Positions 16,374 through 26,641 of a stretch of DNA of 64,000 bases are shown piece by piece. The notes beneath the pieces are model-generated. The model saw only the letters and a program-made list of their open reading frames with translations, had not been told where the DNA came from and did no database searches. The stretch lies in assembly GCF_900114495.1 (NCBI RefSeq), contig NZ_FOZI01000001.1, positions 267,469-331,468 on the forward strand, read 5' to 3'. The stretch is from Dyella sp. OK004. Lineage in GTDB: Bacteria; Pseudomonadota; Gammaproteobacteria; Xanthomonadales; Rhodanobacteraceae. Position numbers and translations under genes: made by a program. The stretch's first letter is position 1. Each line of letters opens with the position of its first letter.

Positions 16374-18308
16374 ATGCTCGCGAAGCTTCACCAAAAAGTC
16401 CTGGCCGCGTCCCTGACGCTATTGTTCAGCACCGTAACCACGGTCTCCCTCGCTGCCGATGTCAAACCCGCGCTCGACATGGGCGCCACCAACAACGCGC
16501 AAAAGGTCAATGTGACCCTGGTGCTGAAGCTGCATAACCAGGACCAGCTGGAGGATTACGTCCAGCAGACCGTCACCCCGGGCAGTGCCCACTATCGCCA
16601 ATTCCTTACCACCAGCCAGTTCGCTAGCCAGTACGGCGCCACCGACGCGGAGATCGCGCAGGTGCAGTCATTCCTGCAGAAGCAGGGACTCGCCGCCGGC
16701 ACCTTGCTGCCGAACCATATGGCCATCCAGACCAGCGGCACCCTGGCCCAGTTCAGCGCGGCCTTCCAGGCACCTATCCACACCTTTGTCTCGCGCGAAA
16801 ACGGGCGCAGTTTCCATCGCCCCACCCAGCCGCTAGTACTGCCGTCCAGCCTTGCCAACGTGCTGCTGCACGCTACGGGGCTGAATAACGAGCATCAGCT
16901 CCTCTCGCATCGCATCAGTGCGCCGTCCGACGTGCGCCAGCAAGCTTCGCTGCAGACGCTGGCCAAGACCGCCACTTCCGCCAAGGCCGCAACGCCGAGC
17001 AGCGGCAATCCCACCGCGACCGGCGTGCCGGGCAGCTACACCGTGGGTGACGTGGCGAACTTCTACAACATCAATCCGCTGTATGCGCGCGGTGTGACCG
17101 GCAAGGGTTCGACCATCGCCATCGTCACGCTGTCGAACTTCTATCCGTCGGATGCGGAAACATACTGGTCCGGCATTGGCCTGGTGACCAAGCCGAACCG
17201 CATCACGCAGATTCATGTGGACGGCGGCGGCGCGTTCGACGGCGGCAGCGGCGAAACCGCACTCGACGTGGAGCAGTCCGGTGGTCTCGCGCCGGATGCC
17301 GACATCCTGGTGTATGACGCGCCGAACGCCGGCAACAGCTTCACCAACGCGGCGATGCAGGCGGTCTCAGACAACAAGGCCGACACCATTTCCACCAGCT
17401 GGGGCCTGCCGGAAATCTTCAACTTCGCCGCACTCAACGTCACCGGCGCCAAGAACACTGACACCACCGACGTGGGCGACCTGAAGATCTGGCATCAGAT
17501 CCTGCTCGAGGCCGCGGTGCAGGGCCAGTCGTTCTTCGCCGCCACTGGCGACTCGGGTGCATACGACACTGTGCGCGGACTGGGCGTCGGCACCACGCCG
17601 GGCACTTATAACGCTCCGCTCACGGTCGACTCGCCGGCCTCCGATCCGTTCATGACGGCGGCAGGCGGCACCACCGTGCCCTTCAGTTATCACTTCCGCA
17701 AAGGTCCGGTGCAGTCCATCACCCAGGAAAGCGTCTGGAGCTGGGATTACATCCAGAACTACTTCGACACCTACGTCGGCAAAGGTGTGATCGATCTGTT
17801 CTCTACTGGCGGCGGCGGTGGCGTGAGCGTGTACTGGAAACGGCCGTTCTATCAGCTGTTCACGCAGGGCGTCCGCACCAGCGAGAAGAACCAGACGCTG
17901 ACCTTCAACGACACCACTGGTCCGCAGGTGCTGCTCAAGCTGCCGGGTAATTTCCACGGCCGCAACATCCCGGATATTTCGTTGAATGCTGATCCGGAAA
18001 CCGGCTACATCGTGGTCTCCACCACCGATGGCGGTGCGTTCTCCGGCGAAGGCGGCACCAGCTTCGTGGCGCCGCAGCTCAACGGTATCTCGGCGCTGCT
18101 CACGCAGAGCAGCGGGCATCGCGTTGGCTTCTGGAATCCGCAGGTGTATCTGTTGCAGAACATCTTTGGCTACGGCAAGTGGTCGAGCTTTAACGATATC
18201 CGTGCGGGGGATAACTGGTTTTACTTCGGGAAGCCGGGGTATGAGCCGGGGTCGGGTATTGGCACGCTCAATGTGTCGAATTTTGATTTGTTCTTGCGTA
18301 GTTTCTGA
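16374..18308 (+). CDS. Secreted S53 (sedolisin/kumamolisin) peptidase precursor
   Basis: A 644-residue secreted acid serine-carboxyl peptidase. It has a Sec signal peptide (VLAASLTLLFSTVTTVSLAA), a pro-kumamolisin activation domain at about residues 25-190, then the catalytic domain. The catalytic Glu/Asp pair sits in GGSGETALDVEQSGG, the oxyanion Asp in the SDPFMTAAGGT region, and the nucleophile Ser in GEGGTSFVAPQLNG. The C-terminal FNDIRAGDN segment is the usual calcium-binding loop. The start at 16374 follows GGAGGAA by eight bases and gives the signal peptide at once. It should digest proteins outside the cell and self-process. A strong terminator follows. Confidence 0.93.
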   Translation: MLAKLHQKVLAASLTLLFSTVTTVSLAADVKPALDMGATNNAQKVNVTLVLKLHNQDQLEDYVQQTVTPGSAHYRQFLTTSQFASQYGATDAEIAQVQSFLQKQGLAAGTLLPNHMAIQTSGTLAQFSAAFQAPIHTFVSRENGRSFHRPTQPLVLPSSLANVLLHATGLNNEHQLLSHRISAPSDVRQQASLQTLAKTATSAKAATPSSGNPTATGVPGSYTVGDVANFYNINPLYARGVTGKGSTIAIVTLSNFYPSDAETYWSGIGLVTKPNRITQIHVDGGGAFDGGSGETALDVEQSGGLAPDADILVYDAPNAGNSFTNAAMQAVSDNKADTISTSWGLPEIFNFAALNVTGAKNTDTTDVGDLKIWHQILLEAAVQGQSFFAATGDSGAYDTVRGLGVGTTPGTYNAPLTVDSPASDPFMTAAGGTTVPFSYHFRKGPVQSITQESVWSWDYIQNYFDTYVGKGVIDLFSTGGGGGVSVYWKRPFYQLFTQGVRTSEKNQTLTFNDTTGPQVLLKLPGNFHGRNIPDISLNADPETGYIVVSTTDGGAFSGEGGTSFVAPQLNGISALLTQSSGHRVGFWNPQVYLLQNIFGYGKWSSFNDIRAGDNWFYFGKPGYEPGSGIGTLNVSNFDLFLRSF

Positions 18309-18331
18309 GGTGGGTTGAGTTGTGATTTGGG

Positions 18332-18361
18332 GCCGGCGCTCGAAAGGGCGCCGGCTTTTTC
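18332..18361 (+). terminator. Rho-independent terminator of the S53 peptidase gene
   Basis: Inverted repeat GCCGGCGC / GCGCCGGC (18332-18339, 18348-18355) followed directly by TTTTTCTT. Confidence 0.88.
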
Positions 18362-18745
18362 TTGCCCCCCCTCTCCCTCCGGGAGAGGGCCGGGGTGAGG
18401 GTTCGGTCTAGTGACATTCCCTCCTACTCGTCATCCCTGCGTAGGCAAGGATCCAGTAGTGGTGCGCTCCGATTTTTGTGTCTGCGTGCCCTGGCTCGCC
18501 TGCCGCGGGCTTCCGAACCGCTGCCGCGGTCCGGGTCACTTTCTCTTTGCTGGCCCACGCACCCGCAGGAGCGGGTGCGAACAGCGCAGCTGGCCCGAAG
18601 GGTGGAGGGCATGGATGCCCGGAGTAAAGAGAAAGTAACCAAAGAGAAATGGCCTGAGAGCAGGCGATGCGCTCTGTAGCTGCGCCTTTTCCAGTGTCAG
18701 GCGTCGGGATGGGTTTCTTCGGGGCCTGATCGTCCAGTCCTCATC
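18362..18745 (-). repeat. Composite intergenic repeat, copy B (with insertion between hairpin arms)
   Basis: Same element as copy A in reverse orientation, starting with the GC-rich unit at 18365-18400 and then CATCCCTGCGTAGG at about 18430. The core arms are ACTTTCTCTTTG (18538-18549) and AAAGAGAAAGT (18626-18636), here separated by about 75 nt instead of 6, the insert carrying its own GCACCCGC / GCGGGTGC palindrome. It ends with CCAGTGTCAGGCGTCGGGAT. Confidence 0.85.
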
Positions 18746-18789
18746 GCTACAAAGAAGCCGTCACAGTCTCGCTTCGCATCGCCTAAAGC

Positions 18790-18855
18790 AGCACCTCTCC
18801 CTCCCCTGCTTGCGACGCGAAGCTAGTCCCGTGGGACAGGGGAGGGAGAGGTGAT
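18790..18855. repeat. CTCCCTCCCCTGCTTGCGACGCGAAGC hairpin repeat
   Basis: GC-rich palindromic unit (CCTCTCCCTCCCCTG ... CAGGGGAGGGAGAGG) with the GCTTGCGACGCGAAGC centre. A shorter relative with the same centre lies at 37945-37980. Confidence 0.7.
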
Positions 18856-18975
18856 GGGTGCTCGGGATCGCGTTGCTATGCAGCAGCATTGCTCCACTGA
18901 GTTGCGACGCGCAGGGCTTGCCGCCAATCCGCACACCCGCCATGCTCGCTTCAATTTCACAGGGTGACGACATCC

Positions 18976-20316
18976 ATGAGTGATTCCCCGGCGTCGGGCG
19001 GTTATGTGCGGCGATTGAGTTCGTGGGATGCGGCGATGATTGTGGTCGGCGGCATCATCGGTGGTGGCATCTTTCTCAATCCCGGTATTGCTGCGCAGCG
19101 CACGGAGTCGGGGCTGGCGTTGTTGCTGGTGTGGGTGGGCGCGGGTCTGCTCACGCTGATCGGTGCGCTGTGTTATGCGGAGCTTGGCGCGCGTCGGCCG
19201 CATGCAGGTGGCAGTTATGTGTATCTGCGCGAGGCGTTTGGATCGCTGGCGGGGTTTCTGTTTGGCTGGACGATGTTGCTGGTGATTTATTCCGGCTCCA
19301 GCGCAGCGGTGGCGACGATTTTCGCCAGCTACGCATCGTCGGTATTCGGTCTGCCTGCGACGACGATCAAACCGCTGGCGGCGGGTGCGCTGGTGTTTGT
19401 GGCGGGGATCAATCTGTTCGGTCTGCGCCTCGGCGCGCAGGTGCAGAACCTGTTCACGCTGCTCAAGCTGCTGGCGGTGGCTGTGCTGGTGGTCTGCGGT
19501 CTTTTTCTCGCCGGTGCAGGCGGCTCGGGCGTGCTGACAGTCGATCCCAGCCGCGCAAACGTGGGTTTCATGGGCGCGGCGCTGCCAGTGCTGTTCGCCT
19601 ACTCGGGTTTCACTTATCTCAACAACCTCGCGGGTGAGGTGCGTGATCCGCAGCGCACGTTGCCGCGCGCGCTGCTGGTGGGCATGTTGCTGGTGATCGC
19701 GGTGTACGCCCTCGTCAACGTGGCCTACCTTGCCGTGCTGGGCCATGACGGCCTCGCTGCTAGCAGCACGCCGGCCGCCGATGTGATGAATCGCGTGTTC
19801 GGCCCAATCGGCGCCAAGCTGATTGCCATCGGTATCGCCATCTCTACCCTGGGCTTCTGCAACATCACCCTGGTGGCCGGTGCGCGCGTGCTGCAGGTGA
19901 TGGGCGACGATGGGCTGTTCTTCCGCAGCGTGGCCAGGCTGCATCCGAAGCACCGCACGCCGAACGTGGCGTTGCTGCTGCTGTCGGGCTGGGCCGTGTT
20001 GCTGGCTCTCTCGGGCAGCTACGGTCAATTGCTGGATTACGCCACCTTCGGCGACTGGCTCGCCTGCGCGCTAGGTGTGGCCACGCTGTTCTGGTATCGC
20101 CGCCAACAGGGCGGGCAGGCCAGCTTCCAGGTGCCGGGCTATCCGTTGCTGCCGCTGATCTTTGTCGGCGTGATCGCGTGGGTGGTGGTGAAAACCATGA
20201 TGGACAACCCGCGCAACGCCGGCATCGGCCTGCTGATCATGGCGGCCGGCGTACCGGTGTACTACGTGTGGCGCCGGATGTTTCCCACCAGCCAGCCGGC
20301 GCCGCACGCCGAATAA
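18976..20316 (+). CDS. APC-family amino-acid permease
   Basis: A 446-residue integral membrane transporter of the amino acid-polyamine-organocation superfamily with about 12 transmembrane helices. The first helix carries the family signature VGGIIGGGIFLNPG, where the broken helix binds the substrate amino and carboxyl groups. FAYSGFTYLNNLAGEVRDPQRTLPRALL in the middle is the helix 6 region and following loop. It should import or exchange an amino acid across the inner membrane; the substrate cannot be set from sequence. The ATG at 18976 is used, eight bases after AGGGTGA; an in-frame GTG at 18964 is possible. A repeat-filled region separates it from the peptidase upstream. Confidence 0.9.
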   Translation: MSDSPASGGYVRRLSSWDAAMIVVGGIIGGGIFLNPGIAAQRTESGLALLLVWVGAGLLTLIGALCYAELGARRPHAGGSYVYLREAFGSLAGFLFGWTMLLVIYSGSSAAVATIFASYASSVFGLPATTIKPLAAGALVFVAGINLFGLRLGAQVQNLFTLLKLLAVAVLVVCGLFLAGAGGSGVLTVDPSRANVGFMGAALPVLFAYSGFTYLNNLAGEVRDPQRTLPRALLVGMLLVIAVYALVNVAYLAVLGHDGLAASSTPAADVMNRVFGPIGAKLIAIGIAISTLGFCNITLVAGARVLQVMGDDGLFFRSVARLHPKHRTPNVALLLLSGWAVLLALSGSYGQLLDYATFGDWLACALGVATLFWYRRQQGGQASFQVPGYPLLPLIFVGVIAWVVVKTMMDNPRNAGIGLLIMAAGVPVYYVWRRMFPTSQPAPHAE

Positions 20317-20443
20317 ATCGTCCTCGTCCTGACCACCCTGCATAGCGCGCTGCATGAACCGCGGCGCGGGCCGCGCCTTGCTGCATTCCCAACAAAGGCC
20401 GCTGCAATGCCACAATGGATGGATACGCGAGGAGAGTTCCACC

Positions 20444-20977
20444 ATGGCGCAAGCCCAGGCCCTGGCCACCAACCCGACCAGCAACATCACCCCCGACAAG
20501 GTGCGTGAAGGCATCGACCTGGAGATCAACGGCCGGCAATTCCGCCACACCGGCGACGCCGATATGCCGCTGCTCTGGTATCTACGCGATGTGCTGCGCC
20601 TGACCGGCACCAAGTACGGCAGCGATCACGGACTGGGCGGCGCCGATCTGGTGCTGGTGAACAACAAGGCCGTGTCGGCGATCACCCTGCCCGTGCGCGA
20701 GCTCGCCGGCAAGAAAGTGACGACGGTCGAAGGACTTGCCGCAGACGACGGCAAGCTGCATCCGCTACAGCAGGCCTTTGTGGATGAAGACGCGATCGGC
20801 TGCGGCTATTGCACGCCCGGTTGGCTGATCGCTGGCGTGGATCTGCTCACTCGCCATCCGCAACCCAGCGACAACGAAATCGAACAGCTGCCCAACCTGT
20901 GCCGCTGCGGTTGCCAGACCCGCGTGCGCCGCGCCATCAAGCGCGCCGCGGCTGCCATCGGCGGAGGCCACGCATGA
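20444..20977 (+). CDS. IorA-like small subunit with degenerate N-terminal [2Fe-2S] domain
   Basis: A 177-residue homologue of the iron-sulphur subunit of xanthine-oxidase-family enzymes (isoquinoline 1-oxidoreductase alpha type). The C-terminal all-helical cluster is intact: GCGYCTPG and NLCRCGCQTRVRRAI supply four cysteines. The N-terminal plant-ferredoxin-like domain (residues 25-100) has kept its fold sequence but not its ligands. Where the family reads YGCGxGxCGAC, this protein reads YGSDHGLGGAD, and the fourth cysteine position (SAITLPV) is also changed. Only one cluster can be bound. GAGGAGAG precedes the ATG. It overlaps the large subunit by ATGA. Electron transfer to an outside acceptor should be altered or lost. 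Confidence 0.85.
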   Translation: MAQAQALATNPTSNITPDKVREGIDLEINGRQFRHTGDADMPLLWYLRDVLRLTGTKYGSDHGLGGADLVLVNNKAVSAITLPVRELAGKKVTTVEGLAADDGKLHPLQQAFVDEDAIGCGYCTPGWLIAGVDLLTRHPQPSDNEIEQLPNLCRCGCQTRVRRAIKRAAAAIGGGHA

Positions 20978-23256
20978 GCCAGCGTCACGGCGACCTCTCG
21001 CCCCTACAGCCCGCCCTGCCCGCGCGCCGCCGCTTCCTGCAGGTATTGGCCGGCACCGCCGGTGCGCTGATCGTCGGCATCCGACTGGCCGAAGCCGGTG
21101 AACCGTCGGTGCCCCCAGCGATGCTTGGTGACACCTTGTATGGCCTCGGTGTCTACGTGCGCATCGATGCCGATGGCAATGTGCTGATCGGCGCGCGTGA
21201 TCCCGATACCGGCACCGGCACCGCTACCTCGCTGCCGCGCATCATCGCCGATGAACTCGATGTCGACTGGTCGCGGGTCAGCGTGGTGCAACTTGGCCTC
21301 GGCGTGGAAAACGGCAACGGCGAACCGCGCTGGATCTACGGCCATCAGGCCGGTGGCCTGGGTGACTCCATTCCCGCTGCGTGGGCTGACTTGCGCCAAG
21401 CCGGCGCGCTCGCGCGCTGGCTGCTAATGCAGGCTGCCGCGCGCCGCCTCGGCGTGCCGGCGGATCGCCTGCGCACGCAATCCGGTTTCGTGATCTCGCC
21501 TGACGGCCGCCGCTTTGATTACGGCAGCCTCGCCGAAGCCGCCTCAAAGGTGGCACCGCCGCCGACCTCCGTCGCGGTGAAAACACCAGACCGCTACACC
21601 CTGATCGGTCAACCGGCCGGTGACGTAGACGCGCGCGCCATCGTCACCGGCCAGGCCGCGTTCGCTATCGACAACACCTACGGTGATGCGCTGGTCGCGG
21701 TGTTGCTGCGCTGCCCCTGGGCCGACGGCACGCTCGCCAGCAAAGACTTCAAGGACGCCGAAGCGGTCAAGGGTGTCGTGAAGATTGTCGAGCTCAAGCC
21801 CGAACCCGGCCTGCTCCCTGGCGACACCGTGCTCGCACCGTCGGTGGCGGTACTGGCCGAAGACACCTGGTCGGCCCTGCAGGCACGCGCCAAACTCAAA
21901 CTGGAATGGAAGCCCGGCCCCAGCGGTGGCGAAAGCAGCGCCGCGCTGGAGCAGCAGGCCAACGACCTCGTCAACAGCAAGGACGCCGCGCCGAGCACGC
22001 GCGTGCGCAACGACGGCGACGTCGATGCCGCCGCCAAGAAAGCCGCCCGCCGCATCGAAGCCGTCTACGTGCAACCGTGGCTGGCGCACGCCACCGCCGA
22101 GCCGATGAACTGCCTCGCGCGCATCGACAAGGACCGCGCCACCCTGGTGGTGCCCACGCAGGCACCGCAGCATGCCTGGGCCGTGGTGCAGCGACTGACC
22201 GGTTTCAAACCCGACCAGATCGATATACGCGTACCGCGCGTCGGCGGCGGTTATGGCCGCCGCCTCGACCACGACTTCGTCGCCGAAGCCGTGATGCTCG
22301 CCAAGCTCGCCGAGAAACCCGTGCGCCTGCTGTGGACCCGCGACGAAGACCTCGGCCACGACTTTTACCGCTCCGCCAGCGTGCACAAACTCAGCGCCAC
22401 GCTGGACCGCAAACGCGAGATCGCGACGTGGAACCAGCGCATGGCCAGCGCCTCCGCCCTCGGCCAGCGCCGCGTACCCGACAACCGTCTGTGGACGTCC
22501 GAAGTCGATGCCAACCAGCTGCCCGCCGGCCTGGTGCCCAACTACCGCAGCGACTGGTATAGCCTGCAGTCCGGCATGCCGCGCGGCCCGCATCGCGGCA
22601 TGCCGCATCTCAGCAACGCCTTCGCCGTCGAAAGCTTCATCGACGAAATCGCGCATTCGCTGAAAGAAGATCCACTCGTCACCCGTCTGCGCCTGCTCGG
22701 CGAACCGCGCCAGATTCCGTTGCAAGGCGGCGGCAACCTCGACACCGGCAAACTCATCAACGTACTCAAGCTCGTCGCCGACCGCATCGAGTGGAAAAAC
22801 TGGCTGCGCACCGTCAACGGCCTCGGCATCGCCTGCTGGCACATCAACGGCACCTACGTCGCGCACGCGGTCGAAGCCTCGATGCAAGGCGAGAAGCTCA
22901 ACATCGAACGCGTCGTCTGCGCCGTCGACGTCGGCCGCGTGATCAATCCCATGGGACTGGAAGGCCAGGTCGCCGGCGCCACATTGGATGCATTGTCCGC
23001 CGCCCTCAACCTCGCCATCACCATCAAAGATGGCCAACCGCAACAGCGCAGCTACAAAGACTACCCGCTGGCCACCATTGCCCAGTTGCCCGACAACGTC
23101 GAAGTCATCACCGTCCCCGGCGACCGCGACCCCGCCGGCGCCAGCTTCCTCGCCATGCCCACCGCCGCACCCGCGCTGGCGAATGCCGTGTTCCGCGTGA
23201 GTGCTGTGCGCGTGCGTCGATTGCCGCTGATGAAGGAACTGTTGCGGCTGCTTTAA
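20974..23256 (+). CDS. IorB-like molybdopterin-binding large subunit, catalytic Glu apparently replaced
   Basis: A 760-residue homologue of the isoquinoline 1-oxidoreductase beta subunit (membrane/periplasmic aldehyde- and N-heterocycle-hydroxylating molybdoenzymes). It begins with a Tat-like signal (ARRRFLQVLAGTAGALIVG), so it is exported folded. Moco-fold landmarks are the RVGGGYGRRLDHDF loop, the AVESFIDEIAHSLKEDP helix, and APALANAVF near the C-terminus. Two usual features are missing: the GQG of the N-terminal substrate/Moco loop reads TGTGTAT, and the family GVGEPG motif with the catalytic Glu aligns to GASFLA, putting Phe in its place. The start at 20974 overlaps the small subunit by four bases. 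Function is uncertain; the pair may be a non-catalytic or changed-chemistry derivative. Confidence 0.85.
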   Translation: MSQRHGDLSPLQPALPARRRFLQVLAGTAGALIVGIRLAEAGEPSVPPAMLGDTLYGLGVYVRIDADGNVLIGARDPDTGTGTATSLPRIIADELDVDWSRVSVVQLGLGVENGNGEPRWIYGHQAGGLGDSIPAAWADLRQAGALARWLLMQAAARRLGVPADRLRTQSGFVISPDGRRFDYGSLAEAASKVAPPPTSVAVKTPDRYTLIGQPAGDVDARAIVTGQAAFAIDNTYGDALVAVLLRCPWADGTLASKDFKDAEAVKGVVKIVELKPEPGLLPGDTVLAPSVAVLAEDTWSALQARAKLKLEWKPGPSGGESSAALEQQANDLVNSKDAAPSTRVRNDGDVDAAAKKAARRIEAVYVQPWLAHATAEPMNCLARIDKDRATLVVPTQAPQHAWAVVQRLTGFKPDQIDIRVPRVGGGYGRRLDHDFVAEAVMLAKLAEKPVRLLWTRDEDLGHDFYRSASVHKLSATLDRKREIATWNQRMASASALGQRRVPDNRLWTSEVDANQLPAGLVPNYRSDWYSLQSGMPRGPHRGMPHLSNAFAVESFIDEIAHSLKEDPLVTRLRLLGEPRQIPLQGGGNLDTGKLINVLKLVADRIEWKNWLRTVNGLGIACWHINGTYVAHAVEASMQGEKLNIERVVCAVDVGRVINPMGLEGQVAGATLDALSAALNLAITIKDGQPQQRSYKDYPLATIAQLPDNVEVITVPGDRDPAGASFLAMPTAAPALANAVFRVSAVRVRRLPLMKELLRLL

Positions 23257-23278
23257 ACAGCCACAGCCATTCCATTCC

Positions 23279-23327
23279 TTGTAGGAGCGCACCCTGTGCG
23301 CGACCGGCACAAAGTGCGCTCCTACAA
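23279..23327. repeat. REP-like GTAGGAGCGC palindrome
   Basis: TTGTAGGAGCGCAC (23279-23292) and GTGCGCTCCTACAA (23314-23327) form a 14-bp perfect inverted repeat. GTAGGAGCGC units of this kind are common REP elements in pseudomonads and xanthomonads. Confidence 0.75.
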
Positions 23328-23359
23328 AAGAACTTCACCTGGCAACGCGATCCCGAGCA

Positions 23360-23685
23360 CCCACACCCCTCCCCAACCCTCCCCTGCTTACAGGGGAGGG
23401 AGCAAAGGCACGGCGCGGCGGCGAGTGCTGGACAATCAGGCCGAGAAGAGAGCCATCCCGACGCCTGACACTGGAAAAGGCGCAGCCACAGAGCACGCCG
23501 CCAGCTCTTCAGGCCATTTCTCTTTGGTTACTTTCTCTTTGGGCGAGCAAAGAGAAAGTGACCCAGACCGCGGCAGCGGTTCGGAAGCCCGCCGCAGGCG
23601 AGCCAGGGCACGCAGACGCCAAAATCGGAGCGCACCACTACTGGATCCCTGCCTACGCAGGGATGACGAGGTAGAAGCGATATCG
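23360..23685 (+). repeat. Composite intergenic repeat, copy C
   Basis: Plus-orientation copy. It has a GC-rich CCCTCCCCTGC unit, CCCGACGCCTGACACTGGAA at about 23458, the core hairpin ACTTTCTCTTTG / CAAAGAGAAAGT (23530-23541, 23548-23559), the CGGAAGCCCGCCGCAGGCGAG block, and GGATCCCTGCCTACGCAGGG at about 23643. It lies between the IorB-like gene and the second TonB receptor. Confidence 0.87.
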
Positions 23686-23826
23686 CGGGATCAGTCCAGC
23701 AACCCACCCAAGCTTACGCAAACCTGACACCCCCACACTGTGCACCACGCACATTCCCATCCCCCACACCCCTCGCGTAGGCTCCCCCACCAAGGGGCAA
23801 AAACATTCCACACCGGGGAGGGTGAT

Positions 23827-26244
<2,418 letters not shown>

Positions 26245-26249
26245 GCGTC

Positions 26250-26570
26250 CTGGCTCCCTCTCCCCTCCGGGGAGAGGGTTGGGGTGAGGGGCGGGTGCTC
26301 GGTTCACCGTCGCTACTTCGTCACCCCGGCGTAGGCCGGGGTCCAGTGACGTTATCGCTCGGTTGTCGCGTCTGCGTGCCCTGGCTCGCCTGCCGCGGGC
26401 TTCCGAACCGCTGCCGCGGCTCGGGTCACTTTCTCTTTGCTGGCCCAAAGAGAAAGTAACCAAAGAGAAATGGCCTAAGGGCAGGCGGTCTGCTGCGTAG
26501 CTATGCTTTTTCCAGTGTCAGGCGTCAGGATGGTTTTCTTTAGGACCTGATCGTCCAGCTCTCACCGCTA
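26250..26570 (-). repeat. Composite intergenic repeat, copy D
   Basis: Minus-orientation copy. It starts with the GC-rich hairpin at 26252-26290, then CACCCCGGCGTAGGCCGGGG, the GCCTGCCGCGGGCTTCCGAA block, the core hairpin (26428-26439 with 26446-26457) and CCAGTGTCAGGCGTCAGGAT. Confidence 0.87.
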
Positions 26571-26595
26571 CGCAGTGCGCTCGGGGCCAACTTCA

Positions 26596-26632
26596 AAAGC
26601 AAAACGGCGGGCTTTGCCCGCCGTTTTGCTTT
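26596..26632. terminator. Bidirectional terminator hairpin
   Basis: A 17-bp perfect inverted repeat (26596-26612 with 26616-26632, loop TTT), GC core CGGCGGGC with A/T-rich ends AAAGCAAAA / TTTTGCTTT. It lies just past the stop of the minus-strand gene at 26642 and can serve either strand. Confidence 0.88.
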
Positions 26633-26641
26633 GCGCATCGA

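Noticed and set aside
21544-23310. 588-residue minus-strand frame opposite the IorB-like gene
   Set aside because: Shadow of a gene with clear family motifs on the plus strand.
23521-23685. Short frames in the composite repeats (FSLGEQRESDP- and EKVTR-type peptides)
   Set aside because: The same peptides appear at every repeat copy in both orientations; they are read-outs of non-coding repeat sequence.
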